A stretch of 64,000 nt of DNA from Rhodoblastus sp963713695 (GTDB lineage: Bacteria > Pseudomonadota > Alphaproteobacteria > Rhizobiales > Beijerinckiaceae): assembly GCA_963713695.1 (NCBI GenBank), contig CAVQMU010000010.1, positions 248,001 to 312,000 of the forward strand, in the 5' to 3' direction. This document shows, piece by piece, positions 48,410-56,301 of the stretch. Position 1 is the first letter of the stretch. Each line of letters opens with the position of its first letter. Made by a program: the position numbers and the translations under genes. The notes below the pieces were generated by a model. That model saw only the letters and a program-made list of their open reading frames with translations. It did no database searches and was not told the origin of the DNA.

Positions 48410-48678
48410 GCGTCCCGGGTTCGAAATCCTCTCCATGCGCCGGTGGCGACAGTGGCGAATCCGTTCGTCGGCGCGTCTTAAAATTGCCGCAAAAACCGGG
48501 CTTTCCTTGCTTCATCCGAAGGCTGAGCCTTGGGTTTCGAAACTTGGGCGCCGCGCTTCGGCGCCAAAAGACGCCGGTCGGGTTCCGCCGGACGGCGTTT
48601 TGCGCTACAAGCCGTCCATATCAGGATTTGGCGTGTAACTCCGGCTTGGCGCCCGCCCCTTCAAGACGAGCGTATTGA

Positions 48679-49590
48679 ATGAACAGTCCGAACGCCCTCA
48701 TCTGGAATATCCCTGCGGCGAAAGCCGCTCCCCGGAGGTTCCTGCGCGTCGCCGCTCTCGCGGCTCTCGCTTCGGTTTGTCTTGCGTCGAGCGCACGCTG
48801 TTTCGAATGGGGCGATCTCAATCCGTTCGGCGACAAGAAATACGAGATGAAGGTCGATCCGGACGTTCCGGCGGACCGACTTTACAACGAAGGCCTGATG
48901 CGCCTCGAAAAGAGGGATTACGAGACGGCCGCCAAGCGGTTCGGCGAATTGCAGAAGCAATACCCCTTCTCGCAATGGGCGCGGAAGTCGTTGATGATGG
49001 AAGTCTATTCCCATTATCTGAACAGCTCCGCCACCGATACGACATCGGCCGCGGACCGCTATGCGACGCTTTATCCCAACGCGCCCGACGTGGCCTACGC
49101 CGATTATCTCGCGGGAATGGCGCTGATCGGCTCCATGCCGGACGTGCATCGCGACCAGGATCGCACCGCCAAGGCGATCAAATATTTCCAGACGATTCTC
49201 GACAAGTATCCGAAGTCGGAATACGCCGCGGATGCGCGCTTCAGGATGCAGGTGGCGCGTGACCAGCTGGCCGGTTACGAGATGAATGTCGGGCGCTATT
49301 ACTTGCAGCGCCACGATTATATCGCTGCGATTTCCCGCTTCCGCGAGGTCCTGTTCAAATACCAGAGCACCCGCGAGGCCGAGGAAGCCCTCGAGCGCCT
49401 GACCGAAGCCTATCTCGCCCTCGGCGTCGTCAACGAGGCGGAGACCGCCGCCGCCGTGCTTGGGCATAATTATCCCGATTCCGAATGGTACAAGGAAGCC
49501 GTCGAGCGGCTGAAGTCCGATGGCCTCGCGCCCAGCGATCACCAGGATTCGTGGATTTCCAAGACCTTCAAGAAGGTTGGGCTGACCTGA
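48679..49590 (+). CDS. bamD: Outer membrane assembly factor BamD
   Basis: A 303-residue TPR protein of the BAM complex. Five TPR-like helices pairs begin at PADRLYNEGLMRLEKRDYET, with FPYSQ-like QKQYPFSQWARKSLMMEVYS, DVHRDQDRTAKAIKYFQTIL and YYLQRHDYIAAISRFREVLF, all hallmark positions. The N-terminus is a signal peptide (RRFLRVAALAALASVCLA) ending SSARC; Arg just before Cys is unusual for a lipobox, so lipidation is uncertain. lpxC lies upstream and recN downstream as in relatives. The 269-bp gap before it shows no gene. Confidence 0.92.
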   Translation: MNSPNALIWNIPAAKAAPRRFLRVAALAALASVCLASSARCFEWGDLNPFGDKKYEMKVDPDVPADRLYNEGLMRLEKRDYETAAKRFGELQKQYPFSQWARKSLMMEVYSHYLNSSATDTTSAADRYATLYPNAPDVAYADYLAGMALIGSMPDVHRDQDRTAKAIKYFQTILDKYPKSEYAADARFRMQVARDQLAGYEMNVGRYYLQRHDYIAAISRFREVLFKYQSTREAEEALERLTEAYLALGVVNEAETAAAVLGHNYPDSEWYKEAVERLKSDGLAPSDHQDSWISKTFKKVGLT

Positions 49591-49748
49591 TTCGCGTCGC
49601 CTGCCGCTTTCCCGTACGGGCGTCCTGAGACGCGCGCTTGTGCGGCGCGCAGTCGCGCCTGGCCAGGACTCGCAGGTTGCCACCTGTGAGTTCTGGCATT
49701 ATTCGTGTACTCTCGCTCCCGTCGGGGGATAATCGAGACAAGGTTTTC

Positions 49749-51419
49749 ATGCTGGTCCAGCTTGCGATACGCGATATCGTCCTGATTGACCGGCTGGAGC
49801 TCGATTTCGGCGCCGGATTGACGGTGCTCACCGGCGAGACCGGCGCGGGAAAATCCATCCTGCTCGACGCCTTCTCATTGGCGCTCGGCGGGCGCGGCGA
49901 TGGCGGCCTCGTTCGGTCGGGCCAGCCGCAGGGGCAGGTCACCGCCGTCTTCGATCCCCCCGCAAATCACCCCGCGCGAAAGGTTGCAGCCGAGCAGGAG
50001 CTTGCCGTCGACGGCGACCTGATCCTGCGCCGCGTGCAGATGGCCGACGGGCGCAGCCGCGCCTTCGTCAACGACCAGCCCGTCAGCATCCAGGCGCTGA
50101 GGGCGATTGGCCGCGAACTCGTCGAAATCCACGGCCAGCATGACGATCGCGCCCTGGTCGACCCCGCCTTTCATCGCGTTCTCGTTGACGCTTACGGCGG
50201 CCTCGAACAGCTGGCGGACAAGACCCGCACCGCCCATGGCGACATGCGGCGGGCCGAAAAGGCGCTTGCCGAGGAGAGGCTTGCGGTCGAGGCGGCCCGC
50301 AAGGAAGCCGATTTCCTGCGTCACGCCCATGAGGAACTGTCGAAGCTCGATCCGCATCCGGGCGAGGAGGAGCGGCTCGCCGGCGAGCGCGCCGCGATGA
50401 TGCAGGCCGAAAAAGTGGTCGGCGACCTGCGCGACGCGCAGGAAAGCGTGTCCGGCGACGGCTCGCCGCTTTCGACGCTCTCCGCCGCCCTGCGTCGGCT
50501 GGATCGCCGCGCCGCGCAGGCGCCGGCGCTGATCGAACCGGCGCTGAAGGCGCTCGACGCGGCGCTGACCGCGCTCGACGCGGCGCAGCAGACCATCGAC
50601 CAGGCGCTGCGCGACGCCCAGTTCGATCCGCGTGCGCTGGAGCGGGTTGAGGAGCGCCTGTTCGCGCTGCGCGCCGCCGCCCGCAAATATGCCGCTCCGG
50701 TGGAAAATCTTTCGGCGCTCGCCGAAAAATTCGCGGCCGATCTCGCAGCGCTCGACGCCAGCGAGGCGCGCCTGGTTTCGCTTGGCAAGGCGCGCGAGGC
50801 GGCGGCTGCGCATTTTTCGGCCTGCGCCCGCGAACTGAGCGCAGCGCGGAAAAAGGTGGCGAAAGGGCTCGACAGGGCAGTGACGGCGGAATTGCCGCCG
50901 CTGAAACTCGGGCAGGCGCAATTCACGACGCAGATCGTGACGGAAGAGGCCCAGGCCGGCGCCGAGGGCGCCGACCGCGTCGAGTTCTGGGTGCAGACCA
51001 ATCCGGGCGCGCGGCCGGGACCGCTGATGAAAGTCGCGTCGGGCGGCGAGCTCTCCCGCTTCATGCTGGCGCTCAAGGTCGTGCTGGCTGATCGCGGCTC
51101 GGCGCCGACCCTGGTGTTCGACGAGATCGATTCCGGCGCGGGCGGCGCTGCGGCCGACGCCATTGGCCAGCGCCTGGCGCGGCTCGCGGCGGGGGTCCAG
51201 GTGCTCTCCGTGACCCACGCGCCACAGGTGGCGGCGCGGGCGACGACGCATTTGCGCATATCCAAGGCTCTCGCCGACAAGGGCAAGCGCGTCGCGACCA
51301 GCGTGGCGCCGCTCGAGGACGAGCATCGCCGCGAGGAAATCGCGCGAATGCTCGCCGGGGCGACCATTACCGATGAAGCGCGCGCGGCGGCGGCCATCCT
51401 GATGAAAAGCGACGGGTGA
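49749..51419 (+). CDS. recN: DNA repair protein RecN
   Basis: A 556-residue SMC-like ATPase for double-strand break repair. Walker A LTGETGAGKSILLDAFSLAL, the extended coiled-coil arms (about 150-360), signature VASGGELSRFMLALKVVLAD and Walker B TLVFDEIDSGAGGAAADAIG with VLSVTHAPQVAARATTH. ATG 49749 starts directly at MLVQLAIRDIVLID as in homologues. In most relatives ligA follows directly; here a 2.3-kb insert intervenes. Confidence 0.96.
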   Translation: MLVQLAIRDIVLIDRLELDFGAGLTVLTGETGAGKSILLDAFSLALGGRGDGGLVRSGQPQGQVTAVFDPPANHPARKVAAEQELAVDGDLILRRVQMADGRSRAFVNDQPVSIQALRAIGRELVEIHGQHDDRALVDPAFHRVLVDAYGGLEQLADKTRTAHGDMRRAEKALAEERLAVEAARKEADFLRHAHEELSKLDPHPGEEERLAGERAAMMQAEKVVGDLRDAQESVSGDGSPLSTLSAALRRLDRRAAQAPALIEPALKALDAALTALDAAQQTIDQALRDAQFDPRALERVEERLFALRAAARKYAAPVENLSALAEKFAADLAALDASEARLVSLGKAREAAAAHFSACARELSAARKKVAKGLDRAVTAELPPLKLGQAQFTTQIVTEEAQAGAEGADRVEFWVQTNPGARPGPLMKVASGGELSRFMLALKVVLADRGSAPTLVFDEIDSGAGGAAADAIGQRLARLAAGVQVLSVTHAPQVAARATTHLRISKALADKGKRVATSVAPLEDEHRREEIARMLAGATITDEARAAAAILMKSDG

Positions 51420-51732
51420 AGGCGCTCACAAAAACTTGATTCTTCTGCTGAACTGGCTTTTTTCTGCAATTTTGACAGGCGCCTCGCCCGCATCCATCAG
51501 CTGAAGCAGCGGCGCTAATCCCCGCCGCGGTCGGAAAAATTCACGTCCCACATCGGCGCCGCCGCCGAGCCTGGATTGCGCCTTCAAGCTTTCTCGCGTC
51601 AGCCTTGCGCCGCCGCGGCCGCAGCGCTTCGCCACATATCGACCTTTTTCGGCGTCTACCCAAACCGCCCCTCGCCGCAACGCCCGGTTGCGGCGGGTGG
51701 AAGGGGGCTCAAGCGAAAGAGGAAAAATCATC
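51420..51732. other. Intergenic region upstream of the Gln-rich gene
   Basis: 313 bp without a gene. It begins right after recN and probably holds the promoter of the Gln/Gly-rich repeat protein. A TTGACA occurs at 51473-51478 without a convincing -10 partner. Confidence 0.4.
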
Positions 51733-52407
51733 ATGATCCATTCCGACAACGCACAGCAGAACACTTTCCAGAACCCGCAGCAGAACGCCGGCCTGCACCA
51801 TTTGGTGCAACAGTTGCTGCAGAATCAGCAGGGCCAGCAGGGCGGAGGAATAGGCCAGGGACTTGGCCAGGGCGCCTTTGGCCAGACCGGTTACGGCCAG
51901 GGCGGCTTCGGGCAGGGCGCCTTCGGCGGCCAGTATGGCCAGAATTTTGGCGGCCAGAACTGGGGCGGCCAGCGCCAGCTCTCGCCTCAGGACGTGAACA
52001 ACGTCTTGCAGCAGATTGCGCCCATCCTGCCGCAAATCCTCGCCCAGGCGCAACAGCAGCAGTATCAGCAGCCAATGGCCGCTTTTGGCGGCGGCTACGG
52101 CCAGCACCAGCGCTCCCTCAGCCAGCAGGACGTGAGCGAAGTCGTGCGCCAGATCCTGCCGATCGTGCCGCAGTTGCTGCAATCCATGCAGCAGCAGCAC
52201 TATGGCCAGTCCGGCGGGTTCGGCCAGCAGGGCTTTGGCCAGCAGGGCCAGGGATGGCAGGGGCAGGGCGCCTACGGCTTCGGCCAGCAGCAGCATAACC
52301 CCTGGCAACAGCAGCAGCGCCAGCTGAGCCCCCAGGACGTGAGCGAGATCGTGCAGCAGCTCACCCAGGTCATCCCGCTCGCCTTCGGCGGCCAGCAGCG
52401 CATGTGA
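51733..52407 (+). CDS. Gln/Gly-rich prion-like protein with three helical repeats
   Basis: A 224-residue protein of unknown family. Three copies of a helix motif, RQLSPQDVNNVLQQIAPILP (81-100, continuing to 105), RSLSQQDVSEVVRQILPIVP (127-146, to 151) and RQLSPQDVSEIVQQLTQVIP (196-215), are joined by Gln/Gly linkers with aromatic residues (GYGQGGFGQGAFGGQYGQNF, 54-72 region). A fourth, weaker helix is at HHLVQQLLQ. No signal peptide or membrane span, so cytoplasmic. The FG/GQ-type low complexity suggests self-assembly or condensate formation (inference). GAGG precedes ATG 51733. It is followed by a terminator, then the partner gene. Confidence 0.7.
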   Translation: MIHSDNAQQNTFQNPQQNAGLHHLVQQLLQNQQGQQGGGIGQGLGQGAFGQTGYGQGGFGQGAFGGQYGQNFGGQNWGGQRQLSPQDVNNVLQQIAPILPQILAQAQQQQYQQPMAAFGGGYGQHQRSLSQQDVSEVVRQILPIVPQLLQSMQQQHYGQSGGFGQQGFGQQGQGWQGQGAYGFGQQQHNPWQQQQRQLSPQDVSEIVQQLTQVIPLAFGGQQRM

Positions 52408-52413
52408 CAGTCC

Positions 52414-52440
52414 ACGGGCGGGGCAAATCCCCGCCCGTTT
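52414..52440 (+). terminator. Intrinsic terminator between the Gln-rich gene and its partner
   Basis: Perfect 10-bp stem ACGGGCGGGG-CAAAT-CCCCGCCCGT followed by TTT, 6 bp after the Gln-rich stop. It would lower expression of the downstream partner relative to the Gln-rich protein. Confidence 0.7.
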
Positions 52441-52482
52441 CCCCTGATCATCGCCAGTTCCCCCATTCACGAGGAGCACAAC

Positions 52483-52968
52483 ATGGCCTATTCGCAACAG
52501 GGCGCGTCGCGCGGCATGGACCTCCAGGGCGACGACCTGCGCATGCTCGCAGCCGTCCTCCAGGACATCATGCCGGCGCTCGCCCGAATCCAGACGCGCA
52601 CGCCGCCATCGATAACGCCGGCGCCCTCCGGCCCGATGTCGATCGAAACCGCGGCGGCGGTGGCGCTCGTTTCCGACATGGGCGCGGATTCCCTGCGTCG
52701 CCTCACCGCCTACCTCGACGCCAACGCCGGCAAGTTCGAGGGCCTGGAAAACTGCGTCCCCCTCGCGACCGCCGCGGCGCAGGCTCTGGCGGCGCGCGAT
52801 TACGCGCGTTCCTTCACCATGCTGTTCGACATCTATCGCAACATTGCCCTGTTGCGCAGCGAGGATCCCAAACTGCCGCTGCCAGGCTCGATCAAGAGCA
52901 TGTCGATCGGTGAGTCCGGCAGAGACTTGGGCGAGGAGGAAAAGAAGGGAGGGCCCGGCAAGCACTAG
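52483..52968 (+). CDS. Helical partner protein of the recN-ligA insert
   Basis: A 161-residue protein of unknown family. Its N-terminus holds the same helix motif as the neighbouring Gln-rich repeats (GDDLRMLAAVLQDIMPALAR, residues 16-35). A Pro-rich link (TPPSITPAPSG) leads to a helical domain (about 60-130: GADSLRRLTAYLDANAGKF, then AARDYARSFTMLFDIYRNIA) and an acidic-basic tail (GEEEKKGGPGKH). No signal peptide. GGAG lies 9 nt before ATG 52483. Shared motif and close spacing point to co-assembly with the Gln-rich protein (inference). Confidence 0.65.
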   Translation: MAYSQQGASRGMDLQGDDLRMLAAVLQDIMPALARIQTRTPPSITPAPSGPMSIETAAAVALVSDMGADSLRRLTAYLDANAGKFEGLENCVPLATAAAQALAARDYARSFTMLFDIYRNIALLRSEDPKLPLPGSIKSMSIGESGRDLGEEEKKGGPGKH

Positions 52969-53017
52969 CTTTGCTGCAAATAAATTCTTGGTGTGATATC
53001 AAAACCTTATCACTAGG

Positions 53018-53034
53018 TTGGCATGGCGTTTGCT
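53018..53034 (+). promoter_or_regulatory. Sigma-54 (RpoN) promoter candidate
   Basis: TTGGCATGGCGTTTGCT matches the -24/-12 consensus YTGGCACGRNNNTTGCW with one mismatch; GG and GC are at the required 10-bp spacing. It lies 50 bp before the M48 protease GTG, giving a start near 53045. Such promoters need an enhancer-binding protein; none is encoded nearby. Confidence 0.55.
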
Positions 53035-53083
53035 CGCCCTTCGATTACTGTGTCAGGCTTGGCGCAGTGATCGGAGGTGATTC

Positions 53084-54028
53084 GTGTCGCGATCCGCTTG
53101 GCTGGAACATTTCGCCTTTGGAGACGAAGGCGCGCGTCGCGGCATTTTTGTCGGCAAGCCGGAAAGCGAGCCGAAGACCGATCATTGCGACGATGCCCGA
53201 AAAGCCGAGGCCATAGGCAGGCTCAGGCGGAGGCTGGCGCGAGAAAAACATTCGCATCACTCGCAGAAAGTCATGTCGGGCCTGCTCGACCTGCTCGACC
53301 TCTGCGGCAAGGCGGCTGGATTTTCGCGGGGCGGCCGCCATGCGCTCCAGGCCATCCAGTCAAAGCTGCAAATGGCGGAGCGGCAGCCGCGTGAAATCCT
53401 GCGCGCCCTCGGCGCGCGTCCGCTGCATTGCGCCGAGGCGCCGCGTCTTTACGCAATCCTGCTCAATATCTGCGCCCGCGCGGGCATGCGACGGGCTCCC
53501 GAATTGTTCCTGCTGCCTTTCGCTGGCATGAACGCCTATGCGCTCGGCGCGCCCGACAACGCCTGCATCTCAGTGACGCGGGGGCTGCTGCATAACCTTT
53601 CGCAGCCTGAGATCGCCGGCATTTTCGCGCATGAAGTCGCGCATATCCTCCATCACGACACAGGCGCCATGAGCCTTGCCGCCGCCGTGCAGGGCGAGAT
53701 CGCCAGCTCCGCCCTGCGCGGCATGGCCGAACTCGCGATGCGCGGACAAGACTGGGACGAGGCGAGGCCGCTGGCCTTGTTGCTCGCTGCGGCGCCGGCG
53801 CTGGCGCGGCTGCTGTTTCTCGCGTTGTCGCGCATCCGCGAGCTCGCCGCCGACGCCATGGCGCTCGACCTCATCGACCACCCGCGCGCTTTGGCCGACG
53901 CTTTGTGCAAGCTCGAATATTTTCACAGCGGCCTGACGCCTTTCCACGCGCATATCCAGGACCATCCAAGCGCGCGCCCGCTGCGATCGCATCCCGGCAC
54001 ATGGGAAAGGCTGTCGCATCTCGCTTGA
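53084..54028 (+). CDS. M48-family membrane zinc metalloprotease
   Basis: A 314-residue HtpX-like protease. Zinc motif HEVAH in GIFAHEVAHILHHDTG (about residues 180-195) and the third ligand in SRIRELAADAMALDLID (about 250-266). Between them LALLLAAAPALARLLFLALS is a membrane helix. An unusual charged N-terminus (about 1-63) precedes the family core. GTG 53084 has GGAGG 6 nt upstream and a sigma-54 promoter candidate before it; ATG 53273 is a shorter option starting at the core. Membrane protein quality control is the usual role of such enzymes. Confidence 0.8.
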   Translation: MSRSAWLEHFAFGDEGARRGIFVGKPESEPKTDHCDDARKAEAIGRLRRRLAREKHSHHSQKVMSGLLDLLDLCGKAAGFSRGGRHALQAIQSKLQMAERQPREILRALGARPLHCAEAPRLYAILLNICARAGMRRAPELFLLPFAGMNAYALGAPDNACISVTRGLLHNLSQPEIAGIFAHEVAHILHHDTGAMSLAAAVQGEIASSALRGMAELAMRGQDWDEARPLALLLAAAPALARLLFLALSRIRELAADAMALDLIDHPRALADALCKLEYFHSGLTPFHAHIQDHPSARPLRSHPGTWERLSHLA

Positions 54029-54195
54029 GCGCGCAGCTTTATGGCGGCAGGCTGCCGATCATGCGCGGCAGCCAGGCCGGATATGAAAACCAGAGCCGGA
54101 ATGATGCGTTTCATGAACGGTTTTCCACTATCCAGTCCGGGTGGCGACGGCAAAAATCCTTCGCCTCGGCTGGAGCTTTGATTTAAGTCTCGATC

Positions 54196-56301
54196 ATGAC
54201 GAACGATGATCCGACCAAGCAAGCGCGCGCGGAGCATGCCCGATTGGGCGAAGAAATCGCCGCGCATGACCGCGCTTATTATCAGGACGATGCGCCAAAA
54301 GTTTCCGATGCGGAATACGACGCCCTGCGTCGCCGCTACGAGGCGCTGGAGACGGAATTTCCGGAACTGGTCAGCCCTGATTCGCTGACCAGGAAGGTCG
54401 GCGCCGCGCCTGCCGAGAAGTTCGCGAAAATCGTCCATGCCGTGCCGATGCTGTCGCTCGGCAATATTTTCGCGGACGACGAGCTCGTCGAATTCGTCGC
54501 GCGCGTAAAACGCTTCCTCGGGATTGGCGCCGACGCGGCGCTGGCTTTTACGGCCGAGCCGAAGATCGACGGCCTGTCCTGCTCGCTGCGTTACATGAAT
54601 GGCGCGCTGGTCAGCGCGGCGACGCGTGGCGACGGCTTTGAAGGCGAAGATGTCACCGCCAATGTCCGCACCATCGGCGATATTCCCGACAAGCTCACGG
54701 GATCGCCGCCGCAAATCCTCGAAGTGCGCGGGGAAGTCTATATGAGCCATGCCGATTTCGCGGCGCTCAATGCAGCTCAGGCCGCGAAGGGCAAGGCGCT
54801 GTTCGCCAATCCGCGCAATGCGGCGGCGGGCTCGCTGCGCCAGCTCGATTCTTCCGTGACCGCGCGGCGCCCGCTGAAATTCTTCGCCTATGCTTGGGGA
54901 GAAATTTCTGGGGCCGAGATTTCCCATCCGCCGGCCGACACGCAATTCGGCATGATGGAGGCTTTTCGCGCCTATGGTTTTGCGGTTAATCCGCTGACCG
55001 TGCTGTGCCGCTCGGCCGAAGAGATGCTGGCGCATTTCCGCTTGATCGAAAGCCGTCGCGCCTCGCTTGGCTATGACATTGACGGCGTCGTCTACAAGGT
55101 CGACAGCCTCGCCCTGCAGCAGCGCCTGGGCTTTGTCTCGCGCGCGCCGCGCTGGGCGACAGCGCATAAATTCCCGGCCGAAAAGGCGACCAGCGTTTTA
55201 CGCGGAATCGAGATTCAGGTCGGCCGCACCGGCGCGCTGACGCCGGTGGCGCGGCTCGATCCCGTCACCGTGGGCGGCGTCGTCGTCTCCAACGCGACGC
55301 TGCACAACGAGGACGAGATCGCGCGAAAGGACATCCGCATCGGCGACACGGTGATCGTGCAACGCGCCGGCGACGTCATTCCGCAGATTGTCGGCGTTGT
55401 CCCGGACAAGCGCCCAGCGGGGGCCGAGCCTTACAAAATGCGCGAGACCTGCCCGGTCTGCGGCTCGGCGGCCTTGCGGGAAATCGATCCAAAAACCGGC
55501 GAGGCCGACGTGGTGCGCCGCTGTACGGGAACGCTGGTCTGCGCCGCGCAGGCGGTCGAGCGGTTGCGGCATTTCTGCTCGCGCAACGCCTTCGACATCG
55601 AAGGCCTCGGCGACAAGCAGATCGCGTTCTTCTACGAGAAGGGCTTGATCAAAACCCCCGCCGACATTTTCACGCTGCAGGAGCGCGACAAGGCCAGCGG
55701 CCTGAAAAAAATCGAGAATTTTGAAGGCTTCGGCAAAGTTTCGACCCGCAAATTGTTCGATGCCATCGAGGCGCGGCGCGAGATCGTTCTCAACCGCTTC
55801 ATCTACGCGCTGGGCATTCGCCATGTCGGCGAGACCAACGCCATCAGGCTGGCGCGGCGCTTCGACTCCTTCGAGCATTTGCGTGAAGTGGCGCGGCAAG
55901 CGCAGCCCGGCACGGTTTTCCGCGAAGAACTCATCGCCATCGATGGAATTGGAGAAGTGCTGGCCGAGGCAGTGGCGGATTTCTTCATCGAACCGCATAA
56001 TGAGACGGCGCTGGACGCGCTTCTGGCGCAGGTGCGGCCGCAGCCGATGGAGGCGGTGAAAAGCGATAGCGCGGTGGCGGGCAAGACGGTGGTTTTCACG
56101 GGGTCGCTGCAACGTTTCACACGAGATGAAGCCAAGGCGATGGCCGAGCGATTGGGCGCAAAAGTCTCGGGCTCGATTTCGAAAAAGACCGACCTGCTGG
56201 TCGCCGGCGCCGACGCGGGCTCGAAACTCGCCAAGGCGCGCGAATTTGGCGTCGAGACGATTGACGAAGAGGCGTGGCTCAGGCTGGCTGGCGGCGATTA
56301 G
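54196..56301 (+). CDS. ligA: NAD-dependent DNA ligase LigA
   Basis: A 701-residue full-length ligase that seals nicks with NAD+. Domain Ia RAYYQDDAPKVSDAEYDALR, adenylation lysine in AEPKIDG (about Lys123), the OB fold, the zinc finger CPVCGSAALREI with two later Cys, helix-hairpin-helix repeats and a C-terminal BRCT domain (VVFTGSLQRFTRDEAKAMAE). ATG 54196. Its last 4 bp overlap the convergent GGDEF-EAL gene. Confidence 0.97.
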   Translation: MTNDDPTKQARAEHARLGEEIAAHDRAYYQDDAPKVSDAEYDALRRRYEALETEFPELVSPDSLTRKVGAAPAEKFAKIVHAVPMLSLGNIFADDELVEFVARVKRFLGIGADAALAFTAEPKIDGLSCSLRYMNGALVSAATRGDGFEGEDVTANVRTIGDIPDKLTGSPPQILEVRGEVYMSHADFAALNAAQAAKGKALFANPRNAAAGSLRQLDSSVTARRPLKFFAYAWGEISGAEISHPPADTQFGMMEAFRAYGFAVNPLTVLCRSAEEMLAHFRLIESRRASLGYDIDGVVYKVDSLALQQRLGFVSRAPRWATAHKFPAEKATSVLRGIEIQVGRTGALTPVARLDPVTVGGVVVSNATLHNEDEIARKDIRIGDTVIVQRAGDVIPQIVGVVPDKRPAGAEPYKMRETCPVCGSAALREIDPKTGEADVVRRCTGTLVCAAQAVERLRHFCSRNAFDIEGLGDKQIAFFYEKGLIKTPADIFTLQERDKASGLKKIENFEGFGKVSTRKLFDAIEARREIVLNRFIYALGIRHVGETNAIRLARRFDSFEHLREVARQAQPGTVFREELIAIDGIGEVLAEAVADFFIEPHNETALDALLAQVRPQPMEAVKSDSAVAGKTVVFTGSLQRFTRDEAKAMAERLGAKVSGSISKKTDLLVAGADAGSKLAKAREFGVETIDEEAWLRLAGGD

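Noticed and set aside
48541..48570. GGCGCC inverted repeat as terminator after lpxC
   Set aside because: The stem has a bulge, lies 135 bp after the stop, and has no T-run; too weak to call.
53045..53341. Minus-strand ORF with a hydrophobic stretch overlapping the start of the M48 protease
   Set aside because: It overlaps a gene with a strong ribosome site and lies across the sigma-54 promoter candidate; no ribosome site or family supports it.
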